Part shown: piece after piece, positions 11,806 to 21,390 of the stretch
Layout: the number at the start of each line of letters is the position of its first letter
How positions within the stretch are numbered: position 1 is the stretch's first letter
Assembly: GCF_030272615.1 (NCBI RefSeq)
Contig: NC_081407.1
Coordinates: 155,036,548 to 155,100,547, forward strand
Origin: Cryptomeria japonica
Lineage: Eukaryota > Streptophyta > Pinopsida > Cupressales > Cupressaceae
Reading direction: 5' to 3'
DNA length: 64,000 nt
Notes under the pieces: generated by a model
The model's input: the letters and a program-made list of their open reading frames with translations, nothing else
Told to the model about the DNA's origin: nothing
Database searches by the model: none
Position numbers and translations under genes: made by a program

Positions 11806-12474
11806 TCAATCTGGCCCAATCAACTAGCCCGTTTGCATTCATGATCTCGCCAATGTAGAAAAACATCCATGTTTCAAAATTCATAGTATGTGAACATCCC
11901 ATTACCTAGCTTAACATCTTTATCAGGTCCACATATTCTCGTTTGAACTCAAAGATAGTGAGAGCCTTTGGCATTTTGGAAATATGCGGCCTAGGCTTCA
12001 ACAACCATTGTTTGTTGATCATGTCAGCACACCTGGTAGGACCTGCGTCATATATTGCTTGAGCTCCACTGATAGTCCTGTACGTGAATGGTGTGAAGGA
12101 ATTCCGAAAGCTTCACCAATTGATTCCAAAGTCAATGTCGCCAACAACCTACCATCTGACGTTGAAATTATTTTCCGCTCCAGATTATAATGCTTTGCAC
12201 ACTCCAAAATCAAATCTGGACATTGAATAGCAGGAGGAAAACCTATTGCCGCAACAATTCCGCTCTTGACGAATTTGACAACTGTTGGTGATGGATTATG
12301 CCCTGCTGTTCCGAACATTTTGATCTTGAAGGCAGCCAGGTTGAATGTGTCCAAATTTGTATCGCTGATTTCCTTCCATCTGGAATTCATCTGGGAAATA
12401 GGAAGGAAGCCTTTCATCTTTGCCTTGGTCAGCGCTTGCCTGGTGATGATAGCCGTCTTGCTTGATTCCGCCAT
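11806..12474 (-). pseudogene. Family D protein, copy D1, N-terminal part
   Basis: The ATG at 12474 starts MAESSKTAIITRQAL. Visible segments: NLAAFKIKMFGT, SPTVVKFVKSGIVAAIGFP, CPDLILECAKHYN, and DGRLLATLTLESIGEAFGIP (about 12100). A frameshift near 12060 moves the frame to DMINKQWLLKPRPHISKMP and FETWMFFYIGEIMNANGLVDW, where one TAG (near 11913) stands in a position that would be CAG. The start was chosen because a TATA box lies about 115 bp upstream and no coding signal precedes it. The LTLESIGEAFGIP stretch is reminiscent of a helix in plant mobile domain and other transposon-associated plant proteins. This is only a resemblance. Confidence 0.6.
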
Positions 12475-12499
12475 CTTGAAAAGCACCTTGAAAATGATG

Positions 12500-13150
12500 A
12501 AAAATTGACTAAGTATGACCTTTCTTCACTTCTCCAATTCTCCTTTCTTAAATCCTCCACGTGAGAAATGAAATGCTTCTCCATGCTTATATAGAATTCT
12601 TGAAATCGTACTGCTAAGTTGGGAGGCATTAATTTGGCAATTGAATTTAATATGCCTCATACTTTCCCAATCATTGTGCCGTGCAAATGGAACTTCCCTT
12701 GTAATTTAGTTTGAATTTGGAAGTTTCACTTAATGCACTAAGTCATGCGTCATACTGAGAATATTCCTTCTGCCAACTCATTAACTTTCCATTCTTTCAA
12801 ATTTCGGAGGGAAATTGGAATATTCTTCAAGATTCGCCTGATTCATCGTCTTAGCTTGACTTTTCTTGCTCCGGGAGGAATTTTATATGCTTCTCCAACA
12901 TCTCCTATTTTTCAGGGATCATCCTAAAAATTAGGTGTCGGGTCCATTAGAGAGAAATCTCTCACAATTCCGGATCTATAAAAATTTCAAAAATTTTCTC
13001 GAGGGGATTTTTGCTTTTCATTCCTCCTTGACTCTTGGATTTTCATGCCTTCGACAAATTTTCGAGTTTTCAAGCTTAAGCATGGAATTCTCTATCTTGG
13101 AATTTCATCATTTCCTTGATTCACCTTAACTTAGCTATTTTAATCATTCT
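12500..13150. other. Upstream region of D1 inside F
   Basis: Non-coding. The part near 12860-12960 (CATCTCCTATTTTTCAGG, TTAGAGAGAAA) resembles 38870-38940 next to the second F module. It continues, after the Copia insertion, into the GGCGCC array. Confidence 0.45.
12585..12594 (-). promoter_or_regulatory. TATA box of family D gene D1
   Basis: CTATATAAGC on the minus strand, about 115 bp before the MAESSK start codon. The distance fits a short 5' leader. Confidence 0.5.
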
Positions 13151-13612
13151 TGTTGGTGTAATAATTATTCATCTTGGATATTATTACACCTTACTTAAGT
13201 TTACTTAGGAAATGCATTTCATAGTAGTTTGGGTATGAGACACTTGGGTGTTTGTGCCACATTAGGATAGTGTGTGTAGGAGAATTTCCACCTTTTGTGG
13301 ACTTATCTTGTTGTTACACTCCACATTCAGTGGGTGATCCACCTCATGTGGAATATCATATTGTTTCTCCTACCTACCCACACCTATTTCCTACCTACCC
13401 TTGTTTCTTATTGAGCCACATGTCATGTTTGTGTGCTCACATATCCATATTGCCTTGCCTATATAAATAGGCTCATATTCATTGTATGTAACGCTTGATG
13501 ATCCAGTTGATCAGTATTTTCATCTTGATAGAATATAGTTTATTCCTATCATCTATTTTGTTCTCTCTTATTTGTGCTTTCCATTACCTCTTGATCTTGG
13601 CAAAATATCACA
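13151..13612 (+). mobile_element. 5' LTR of element E
   Basis: Starts TGTTGGTGTAATAATT and ends ATATCACA. A TATA-type box (CCTATATAAATAGG) lies at about 13459-13472, and a likely R region follows. Confidence 0.9.
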
Positions 13613-13625
13613 TGGTATCAGAGCC
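13613..13625 (+). promoter_or_regulatory. Primer binding site, initiator tRNA-Met type
   Basis: TGGTATCAGAGCC directly follows the LTR's CA. This is the classic plant Copia primer site complementary to initiator tRNA-Met. Confidence 0.95.
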
Positions 13626-14434
13626 ATTAGAGTGTCATTGGTTTGCCAATTGAGAGAAATTTGGGGTTTGCATTTTGAAGCTTTCTATTGCTGGTTATTA
13701 TTGAAGCTTGATGGGTCAAATTTGAGGTCACCATTGGATTGAGGAGGTCCAAGAAAGTCAGTTTTGCCTTTTGTTTTATCCAAATCGGACTTTGGAGGCC
13801 AAATCTAGAGGCACTTGAAGTTTGAAGCTAGAGCGAATTTTTTTTAGGAATTATAATTTTGCAGGCAATTTTCAAATAGCGATATCTCACTCATCCAGAT
13901 TCCTTTTTTCGAGCAATTTTTTTTGTTTTGGGGTAGAATTTCGTGATATGTACAATGGTGCAGGATTTTTCGGATTTTCAGATACAGGTTTTTCGGAAAT
14001 CATGAAATCCCGATTTTTACAACTTTGGAGGCTTCATTTGGGCTCATATGGACTCCTTTTCAGGCGCCGTTTTTTTTGAAAGTGCATATTTTTTCATCTA
14101 CTTTCATAATCTGCCATTTGTTTGTAGTGATTTTAAGTAGAAACTGTACTTTCAGTATTTGGCCATTTTTGGCATATTTGGTACTTGCATTTTGCTTGGA
14201 TCTCAATTTAGTTCACTAGCAGTATTTGTTGAAGTCTCTTAGATCTCATTTTGAGAAGTTGTAAATTGAAATAAGAAGTCCACTTTGCCTTGTTTTGCAA
14301 GTGGCCCATTGTATATGCACTAAGTATAAAGTGCCAAATCACCTTTTTTTGGGGGGGTTTCTTGATTGAGTATTTTGGGGGGTGTCTTGTGTGATTGTGC
14401 CTCTCTCTATCTTGTGTTTTTTCATTTTGGTGCT

Positions 14435-15089
14435 ATGGGTTCTCCTAAATTTTCACTTTTAACTCCTCATAATTATGCATCATGAAAGATTAAGGCATGT
14501 AGTAAACTAATGGAAAAAGGACTTATTCATTATGTAAATGAAACTATTGCAGCACCACCTGATCCTAAGGCTGATCCTAATGCTCAAATTGAATGGCTTA
14601 CTAAGAATGCTATGGCACTTCGAACTCTTAGAAAGTATGTATCAGATGACCTCATTTTTCACATCGATAAGTGTACTACAATTAAAGAGGCTTGGAATAT
14701 TTTTCAGAAATTGTATGGTTGAGTTGATGAGATTAAGGGCTACAAGCTTGATAGTGAACTCACAACTTTAGATCCCAAGGGTTTTGATACAGTCCAAAAT
14801 TATGTCACAAAAGCAACTGAGTTAAGAGCAAAGCTAAAGGATTGTGGAATTGACAAAAGGATGCTCAATTGATTTATAACTTGTTGGACAAGGTTCCTTC
14901 AGAGTATGCAGCCTTTGTATCTAGCTTTCACACCCATAGGTTAGCTCAAGGTTCCTCATACACTTCTCCCTCATTTGATTCATTCACGGAGATGTTGATA
15001 CTTGAGCAATTAAGTTGACCACGATGGGGATTCTCAAATCTTCAAAGTCACAAGCTTTGGTGGCTAATAAAGGGCATCAAAGTAATTAA
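14435..15089 (+). pseudogene. Element E gag, decayed
   Basis: The ATG at 14435 opens MGSPKFSLLTPHNYAS, then the usual Copia gag order (ACSKLMEKGLIHYV, AMALRTLRKYVSDDLI, IKEAWNIFQKLYG). In-frame TGA codons at about 14483 (in place of Trp) and 14720 (in place of Arg), frameshifts near 14860 and 15020, and TAA at 15087 break it. The zinc knuckle sits downstream in the next open frame. Confidence 0.75.
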
Positions 15090-16535
15090 GGAAAAGACAA
15101 GAATCAAAAGCAACCTAAGTCAAAACAACAACAAGATGGAGCACAATATTCCTCTCCACAACAAGGTGATTCACCATTCCCACCTAAGAGGAAATCATAT
15201 AAGGACAATCTTTTTTGTGGATATTGCAAGAAGTCAGGACATGTTGAACATCATTATTATAAGAAGGATATTGATGAGTTGAAGAATCTTCTTGAGAAGA
15301 ATAGAATCAACCTACCTCCTTCTAGAATGTCTACATCGGCTTCTTCTTCCAAGGATAAAGGAAGGGATCACTCTTTTGGGACAGATAAAGGAAAGGGTCA
15401 AGCTCTTTGTTGTACTACAAGTCCCGATTTAGGGAGATGGCTTCTAGATTCAGGGGCTTCTCATCATATGACATCTTTGCAGTCTATGTTTTCTACATTT
15501 GAGCCTTGCCACATGCCGCAAATTTTGATGGGCAATCATACATACATGGATGTGATTGGGAAAAGATCTATTGCCATTGGGGATAACTCCTTCAATGATG
15601 TGTTGTGTGTACCCCACTTGACAAATAATCTTCTTTCCATCTATCAAATCACACATGGGGCAACTAGGAAAACTGTGGAGTTTACACTTGATTCAGTTAT
15701 CATTAGAGACTTGGAGAGTGGAGCTATCATTGTGACAGGGGTGGTTGATCATGCATCTTGGTTGTACTCTTTTTCAGATTTTGGTCCTATTGATGAGGTT
15801 GATTCTTCCTATGTTGATGATTCAGATTTTGAGGAGAACTTTGAGCATTTGAACTTGGGGATTCTCACATGTGACCCCGTTCTTGAGCCTTGCATTTCAT
15901 CTATTCCTCTTGATATCAGACCACCTATTGCACTTGATGATGCAGCTAGTGCGACAGTTTTGCCTTCTTATGATTCAGTGCAGCATGATATTTCATGTCT
16001 TCTAGCTTCAGTTAATTGGGATGCCTACTTGACAAACATTGCAGGTTTGTTTGTGGAGTCCTACATTACAGATTTGGGAGACACCATTGATGACATTCAT
16101 CTTCTCTTTGATGAAGATGATCCTTCTTTGATTGTTGCGAGGGCTCACTTTGACCCTCTTGTGCATTCTTTACATGATCAATCTTTAGACGTTGACATGA
16201 TTGTGGATACTTTTGTACAACACTTGGAGGAGGTCTCTTTATCTTTTGAGGAGACATATGAGTCTTTGGATATTGTTCTACATTCATCTCCACTAGATCT
16301 TGGAGTGCCTTTTTCAACAGTTTGGCGCAGTTTACCACCTTTGGAGGGGGTAACTTTCAACATCGACATGGGGACACTTGAGCAATTTTCAGAGATTCCT
16401 TTCATCATGAATATTTTTCCTACATCTTCCCTTAATGGATGGGGAGACTTCATGGATACACCTTTGGTTTTGTTTCTTCCTAAGGGGAGGAACGTGGTTC
16501 GACGTTCGTGGAGTAGTTTCTTCATTCATCATTGA
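15090..16535 (+). CDS. Zinc knuckle-protease-acidic tail polyprotein of element E
   Basis: An open frame of about 481 codons. It starts inside the polyprotein, and the first ATG is at 15327. Order: Gln/Lys-rich linker; zinc knuckle CGYCKKSGHVEHHYY at about 15218, with Tyr where the last Cys should be; Lys/Ser-rich linker; Copia aspartic protease with LLDSGASHHMT (active site at about 15447); a protease-downstream stretch ending VDHASWLYSFSDFG (about 15775). In autonomous Copia elements the GAG-pre-integrase and integrase follow. Here there are instead about 250 residues rich in Asp, Glu, Ser and Leu, with no integrase, RT or RNase H motif. The tail ends in a basic RNVVRRSWSSFF. It is unusual for a tail with no known role to stay open while gag is broken. 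I do not recognise the tail. Confidence 0.75.
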   Translation, partial: GKDKNQKQPKSKQQQDGAQYSSPQQGDSPFPPKRKSYKDNLFCGYCKKSGHVEHHYYKKDIDELKNLLEKNRINLPPSRMSTSASSSKDKGRDHSFGTDKGKGQALCCTTSPDLGRWLLDSGASHHMTSLQSMFSTFEPCHMPQILMGNHTYMDVIGKRSIAIGDNSFNDVLCVPHLTNNLLSIYQITHGATRKTVEFTLDSVIIRDLESGAIIVTGVVDHASWLYSFSDFGPIDEVDSSYVDDSDFEENFEHLNLGILTCDPVLEPCISSIPLDIRPPIALDDAASATVLPSYDSVQHDISCLLASVNWDAYLTNIAGLFVESYITDLGDTIDDIHLLFDEDDPSLIVARAHFDPLVHSLHDQSLDVDMIVDTFVQHLEEVSLSFEETYESLDIVLHSSPLDLGVPFSTVWRSLPPLEGVTFNIDMGTLEQFSEIPFIMNIFPTSSLNGWGDFMDTPLVLFLPKGRNVVRRSWSSFFIHH

Positions 16536-16866
16536 GTTTCTATCATTGGTGCAGATTCCACTTTGAGGGGGGGCTTCCGAGTCTCTCTTCTTCTTCTCTC
16601 ATATGGGGGGGACTTGTTCCTCACATGGGGTTTTGTCCTTCACATACTTCTATGAGAGTTCTTTTTATCTATTTTTCATCTCTCTTTTGGGGGAGGGTTT
16701 TTTCCCATTGGGTTTTTCTCTCTTTCCCCACTTTGTGAGAGATTTCATTGCATTGGTTTGCATGCATTTGCATTTGTACATGGGTACCTAACATGGCCTC
16801 GTAGTCAGGATCCATCTTGCATTGCTTAGTTGCATTGTAGACTTAAGTGCATTCCCCTAAGTTGCA
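16536..16866 (+). other. 3' untranslated region of element E
   Basis: Contains several G runs (7-8 G at about 16566, 16605, 16690) within pyrimidine-rich DNA, but no coding signal. Confidence 0.6.
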
Positions 16867-16878
16867 CTTAAGGGGGGG
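16867..16878 (+). promoter_or_regulatory. Polypurine tract of element E
   Basis: An AAGGGGGGG-type run abuts the TG start of the 3' LTR, the expected site for plus-strand priming. Confidence 0.8.
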
Positions 16879-17341
16879 TGTTGGTGTAAATAATTATTCA
16901 TCTTGGATATTATTACACCTTACTTAAGTTTACTTAGGAAATGCATTTCATAGTAGTTTGGGTATGAGACACGTGGGTGTTTGTGCCACATTGGGATAGT
17001 GTGTGTAGGAGAATTTCCACCTTTTGTGGACTTATCTTGTTGTTACACTCCACATTTAGTGGGTGATCCACCTCATGTGGAATATTATATTGTTTCTCCT
17101 ACCTACCCACACCTATTTCCTACCTACCCTTGTTTCTTATTGAGCCACATGTCATGTTTGTGTGCTCACATATCCATATTCCCTTGCCTATATAAGTAGG
17201 CTCATATTCATTGTATGTAACGCTTGATGATCCAGTTGATCAGTATTTTCATCTTGATAGAATACAGTTTATTCCTATCATCAATTTTGTTCTCTCTTAT
17301 TTGTGCTTTCCATTGCCTCTTGATCTTGGCAAAATCTCACA
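16879..17341 (+). mobile_element. 3' LTR of element E
   Basis: Nearly identical to 13151-13612, including its TATA box and CACA end. Confidence 0.9.
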
Positions 17342-17399
17342 ATTCTTTCCTTGGTTAGGGCACAATTCTTCACTTGGTCAAGGATTTCAATAATTTTCA

Positions 17400-18420
17400 A
17401 ATTTTTCTTTGCTACTTGACTTTTGGCGCCTTCCACAGTGCTAGGGCGCGCTATTTCCAAGGACGGAGGAATTCATGATTTTCAATATTTTCCTTCATTA
17501 CCCCTCTTTGGTGCCCTCCCTGAGTGTTGGGTGGAATTCCCTTAGGTCAAGGAATTCATAATTTTTTTATCCTTCCATGCATACTACATTTTGGCGCCCT
17601 TCCATGTCTCAGGGCGGAAATTTCACCTGGGGAAGGAATTCATAATTTTGTCTATCCTTCCTTGACCCTTCAAATTTGGCGCCCTCTTGAGTGTTAGGGC
17701 GGATTTTCACCATGGCTAAGGAATTCACTCCTTTCTCCATTCTCCTTGTTTACCATGTTTTGGCGCCATTTGACCTTCTTGGGCAGATTTTTGGTGGTGA
17801 GGAGGAACTCATACTTCATTTGGATTTTCCATCAACCCTTGGCTTTGGCGCCCTCCATCATCCTTAGGCGGCATTTTGCTTTGGTCATGGAATTCATACT
17901 TTTTCAAACTTTCCACGTTGACCTGATTCCAGCGCCCTTTGAACTTCTTAGGCAGACTTTTGGTGGTGAGGAGGAATTCATACTTCATTTGGATTTTCCA
18001 TCAACCCTTGGTTTTGGCGCCCTCCATCATCCTTAGGCGCCATTTTGCTTTGGTCATGGAATTCACACTTTTTCAAACTTTCCATGTTGACCCCATTTTG
18101 GCGCCGTTTGACCTTCTTGGGCAAACTTTTGGTGGTGAGGAGGAATTTGGCGATTTCCATGCTATCCATGGAGACTTCATTTTCGTGCCCTCACCTGGCT
18201 TTGGGCGGATTTTGATCCATGAGCATGCCATTTTGGCGCCCTCCTTCACTTTTGGGCGCTATTTTTCACTGAGGAAGGAATTCATCATTTTATCCTCCTT
18301 TCCATCTCCACCTGAGTTTGGCGCCTTGGATTCTTCATGGGCACAATTTGGCATAGGTGAAGGAATTTCACTTGTCTTGGATTCCTCATGGACTTAGATG
18401 AATTTTTGGGCTTTCTCTTT
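17400..18420. repeat. About twelve ~80-bp units centred on TTTTGGCGCC
   Basis: GGCGCC or a one-base variant recurs about every 80 bp (near 17424, 17502, 17585, 17668, 17763, 17847, 17932, 18017, 18101, 18184, 18235, 18318). Each is followed by a TTAGGGCGGATTTT-type block and a GGAATTCATA block. Two adjacent units (about 17765-17930 and 17935-18100) are nearly identical, suggesting recent duplication of a two-unit block. The array lies in F's 5' region. Confidence 0.85.
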
Positions 18421-19050
18421 CAAGAATTGATTCCAGACACTTAGTCATTTTTTGAGTGATTTTGTCTGCTTTCTGACTTTCCAGAATTAGAAGTAGTCTT
18501 GGATGCTTGATCTTTGTCACCTTGCCTGAATGGTCCTTCCAGAAATAAACTTCCAAAAATAGAAAATTTTCAGAACATCAGTGTTAGACCCCTAAAAGAG
18601 GACACATAATGACTTACTATAAATAGAAACTTACTAAAAATAGTAAGTTTGATTGTTGGCAAAATGACGACATTCCGAGAGTAAAATCCCTATAAAATAG
18701 AAACTTTCTAAAAATAGAAAGTTGCTCCGTTTTGGCTCAAATTTTATTGAGAGGTTCCTTGAAGGATCTTGATTCTAGTTATATGCTCAGTTTTTCCAAA
18801 ACCCTAACAGAATCCCGTAAAATCTAGGACTAAAGGCAAAAACCCTAAAATTGGCAAAACAAGCCCTAGACTTCATCAAATTCACTCAAACGAAAAGCAG
18901 ACTTAACCAATTTGGCCCCTGAACAGCAAAGCAGAGAGATTGACGAGATTGCCACGAGAGAAACCATAGAAAAACAAAACCAAATGACCAGGAGGGCCTA
19001 AAAAGTAGGGGGTCCCCATCTGGGATGCGGTGATGTGTGATTAGGTCACA
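18421..19050 (-). other. Right end of F, non-coding
   Basis: Includes two matching hairpins (18628-18649 and 18702-18723), a GGGGTCCCC palindrome near 19010 and the quasi-palindromic end TGTGATTAGGTCACA (19036-19050). No coding signal. Confidence 0.5.
18628..18723. repeat. Two hairpins with a covarying stem
   Basis: AACTTACTA-AAAA-TAGTAAGTT (18628-18649) and AACTTTCTA-AAAA-TAGAAAGTT (18702-18723) are perfect 9-bp stems with identical 4-nt loops. They differ by one base pair, changed on both arms. Confidence 0.85.
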
Positions 19051-19053
19051 ATA

Positions 19054-21141
19054 GGATTGAAAGTGGCTATATCTTTGACCATTTGTTTGAAGTAAGAGGA
19101 ACGTGTCACATGAAATGGGATGGCATTAGCAAAAATGAATTTACCAATGGATGCCTATGTAGCTTCACGTCCTTGTGTATTAAACAAAGCTTCTATTGAC
19201 CCTCCCTTTTCCGTACCCATCTTCCTTTTTCCTCTCGTCTCAATTTAACTACGACTACCAATAGTGGATGTCATAGGTCTAGATGTTTGTGAAGATGCAA
19301 AAGAAGGTGTCGGTATTGTTAGCAGCAATCAAGAAGGAAGACTGACAGGAGGTGGAGGGGGGGGGGTGAATCAGTCTTCATCGGATCTAGATAATTAAAC
19401 TCCAAAACATAAACTGATAGATTGCAGTAATAAACAGATAAGCAAATTAACAACACAACACACAACACCAAGATTTTGAGGTGGAAAACCCGGTTAAGGG
19501 AAAAACCATGGTGGGAACCTACCTACAATAAGATGATACTTTGCAGTAGGCACACTGCCTAGAGCTCACTGCTCAAAAGATATTTGCCCGGAAGGCTACA
19601 ACCCTCAGGGAAGTCTCACTGACTTACGATATGATTCGGACTACAATTCGGAAGAAATGAACTGCAATGATAGCATCTACAAATGTCTGATGACAGTTCC
19701 GGTTAAGCATAGTTGTTTGCTCTGCAACACCAATGTCACCTCAACACTTTCCCAGAATGATAAATCTCTTGTTCGCACATTCACCTCTCTCTGATAATGC
19801 AGACACAATACCGACACCAAAACTAAGTGAATAACTCATCTATATATAAAATTCATCAACCTTGATAACAAGGTCGGCTAAACCCTCAACCCTCAACTCA
19901 TAATTACAAAAATTACATTACACGATACAAAGATCAACCACCGGACCAATATAATGATTTACATTACATAGCAGACTTAATTCAAATATCCAAACGATCA
20001 CATCCACTAGAAATCACGCCAAGATCAACCACAACACGTTATATCACCAAAAATACCACATAACATGCAAATCAACACCGGTTGATGAAAACCACCAAAA
20101 ACTCGCACAACGATCAATTCGGATCGCCATAACAAATGGGGCACGATTAGGAAACACCAGCAAGTACATTAAAATCACCACCAACAGCTGCACCAATACC
20201 ACTTATCAAATCTTCATCGATCAACATCTGAAAGCTCAAGAATACAACCAATCAGCAACTGTCACGAAAAAAGATAACTTGCGGGGCACCAAATCACGAA
20301 CCATCTGAAATGAAGATACACAAGATCATCCCAAACAATATCCGAAAACCTCAGAACAAGATTTGATCACACTGGAATATACCGAAGGAAATACCGGATT
20401 CTGCAAAATAGTGATCAACAAAACCAAACTACAAAAACCGGATTAGAAAATCTTCCGAAACTCACCAGAATAGATCACAGGAATATGTTGACATCAATGA
20501 CAATAACATATCCTAGCAGCAGCAATGATCAACTAAATCCAACAATTTCCCCCAATAATCCAACAGGTATTGCCACACCTTGTTTCCCCATTTTCGCCTC
20601 CATATGCAATCTATGACACTCTATCCACTCCTCATCTTTTAAAGCTGGACAAGCTTTGACCCCATGGCCTGGGACACCCAAAAAATGAGATTTTACTTTT
20701 GTGTAGCTGCCCCTAAAATCTGTCAAAGAAACATGACAATTCCACGCCCTACTCCTGAATTTCTTTTCTTTTCACCCTTAGGTGTAACATATTGGAGAAG
20801 AGGTTTTTTAAATTAAGAGGGCCCTTTACATAAGTTTCCATAATTTTTGAAGGGCATTTAAATATACTAGGTTGCTGCCCACTACTCTCAGCACTTCCAC
20901 TCGCATTTCCACCAACCAATTCCACTTTATTCTCACTCCTATTGTCACCTCCACTGCTGCTCATTTTCTTTGAGTTTGATAAACTGATAAAATACAAAAA
21001 ATGAAAAATAATTAGACATCTCTCATTTAATTCTTCAAATGACAAATTGAAAAAATTAAAGAAAAAGCAAAAAATTTTAACATTCATTTTCTGATAATAA
21101 TGTACAACAGGATTGATAAATTTCTTGAAGTAATTTATCAA
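19054..21141 (-). pseudogene. hAT transposase, N-terminal half (hAT-1), with LTR inserted
   Basis: The minus-strand frame begins with a Ser/Gly/Glu-rich leader (MSSSGGDNRSEN, about 20965) and a BED-type zinc-finger region (FRGSYTKVKSHFLGVPGHGV, about 20710-20650). A frameshift separates the two near 20745. The frame is then cut by the solo LTR at 19317-20565 and resumes in the same frame on the far side: TPSFASSQTSRPMT, GGSIEALFNTQGREAT, IGKFIFANAIPFHVTRSSYF, VKDIATFNP, up to 19054. Stops lie at about 19243 (TAA) and 19153 (TAG). The second Cys of the BED finger is not conserved. The C-terminal half is at 6106-6911. Confidence 0.8.
19317..20565 (-). mobile_element. Solo LTR, 1249 bp, Copia-like
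   Basis: On the minus strand it starts TGTTGGATTATTGGGGGAA and ends ATTGCTGCTAACA, with perfect target duplication GGTAT at 19312-19316 and 20566-20570. Near its 3' end it carries the GATTCACCCCCCC tract and the GGTTTTCCACCTC / GGTTTTTCCC blocks typical of plant Copia LTRs. A related fragment lies at 37140-37532. No interior remains. Confidence 0.9.
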
Positions 21142-21262
21142 TCCTACTGTACATTATTGTCAAAAAAAATTACCATTCACTTTCTGATAGTAATGTACAG
21201 TAGGATCGATAAATTCGATTTGATCCTACTGCACATTACTATTAGAAAGTGAATGTTAAAAT
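21075..21262. repeat. Foldback repeat of two nested hairpins
   Basis: Arms 21092-21122 and 21132-21162 match as an inverted repeat at 28 of 31 positions. Arms 21174-21207 and 21222-21255 match at 32 of 34. All four arms share AATGTACAGTAGGATC-like sequence, so the block is a duplicated foldback. It lacks coding capacity and resembles a miniature inverted-repeat element. Confidence 0.85.
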
Positions 21263-21274
21263 TAAATTTCTAGC

Positions 21275-21390
21275 ATAGTTAGAGGAGTAATGGTTATGAA
21301 CTTATGATAAAAGAAGCCCATATATCATAAAAGAAGCTCATATAGGGGCTTCTTTTATCATAAGTTCATAATCCTTCCTCCTCTAACTAT
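21275..21390. repeat. Third foldback with ~45-bp arms
   Basis: The left arm 21275-21319 begins ATAGTTAGAGGAG and the right arm 21345-21390 ends CTCCTCTAACTAT. About 41 of 45 positions pair. The central spacer repeats TATCATAAAAGAAGC. Confidence 0.85.

Larger units (their letters stand above)
13151..17341 (+). mobile_element. Complete non-autonomous Ty1/copia element (E)
   Basis: Two LTRs of 462 and 463 bp with TG...CA ends flank a 3.3-kb interior, with perfect target duplication ATTCT (13146-13150, 17342-17346). The LTRs differ at about ten positions by eye, so the insertion is fairly recent compared with its surroundings. The interior has a primer site, a decayed gag, an open protease-containing frame and a G-rich polypurine tract. 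Integrase, RT and RNase H are absent, so it would depend on another element for mobility. Confidence 0.9.
6912..19050 (-). mobile_element. Insertion F: element carrying the family D gene
   Basis: F separates two halves of one hAT gene whose protein reads on across the gap (FNP to the right, TFTPLGDHK to the left). Left end is TGTTGACG. Right end is GGTCACA, followed by ATA. Flanks are GGACT (6907-6911) and GGATT (19054-19058), a 5-bp target duplication with one mismatch and three unexplained bases. After removing the nested Copia and solo LTR, F is about 6.9 kb. On the minus strand it has a long 5' region with a GGCGCC array, a promoter-like TATA, the family D frame and a terminal module that looks like R-U5 of an LTR. 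No pair of matching LTRs was found, so its class is open: LTR-element derivative, giant solo LTR with an internal gene, or something else. Confidence 0.55.

Noticed and set aside
16066-16525. Minus-strand frames of 90 and 115 codons
   Set aside because: Antisense shadows of element E's open polyprotein tail.
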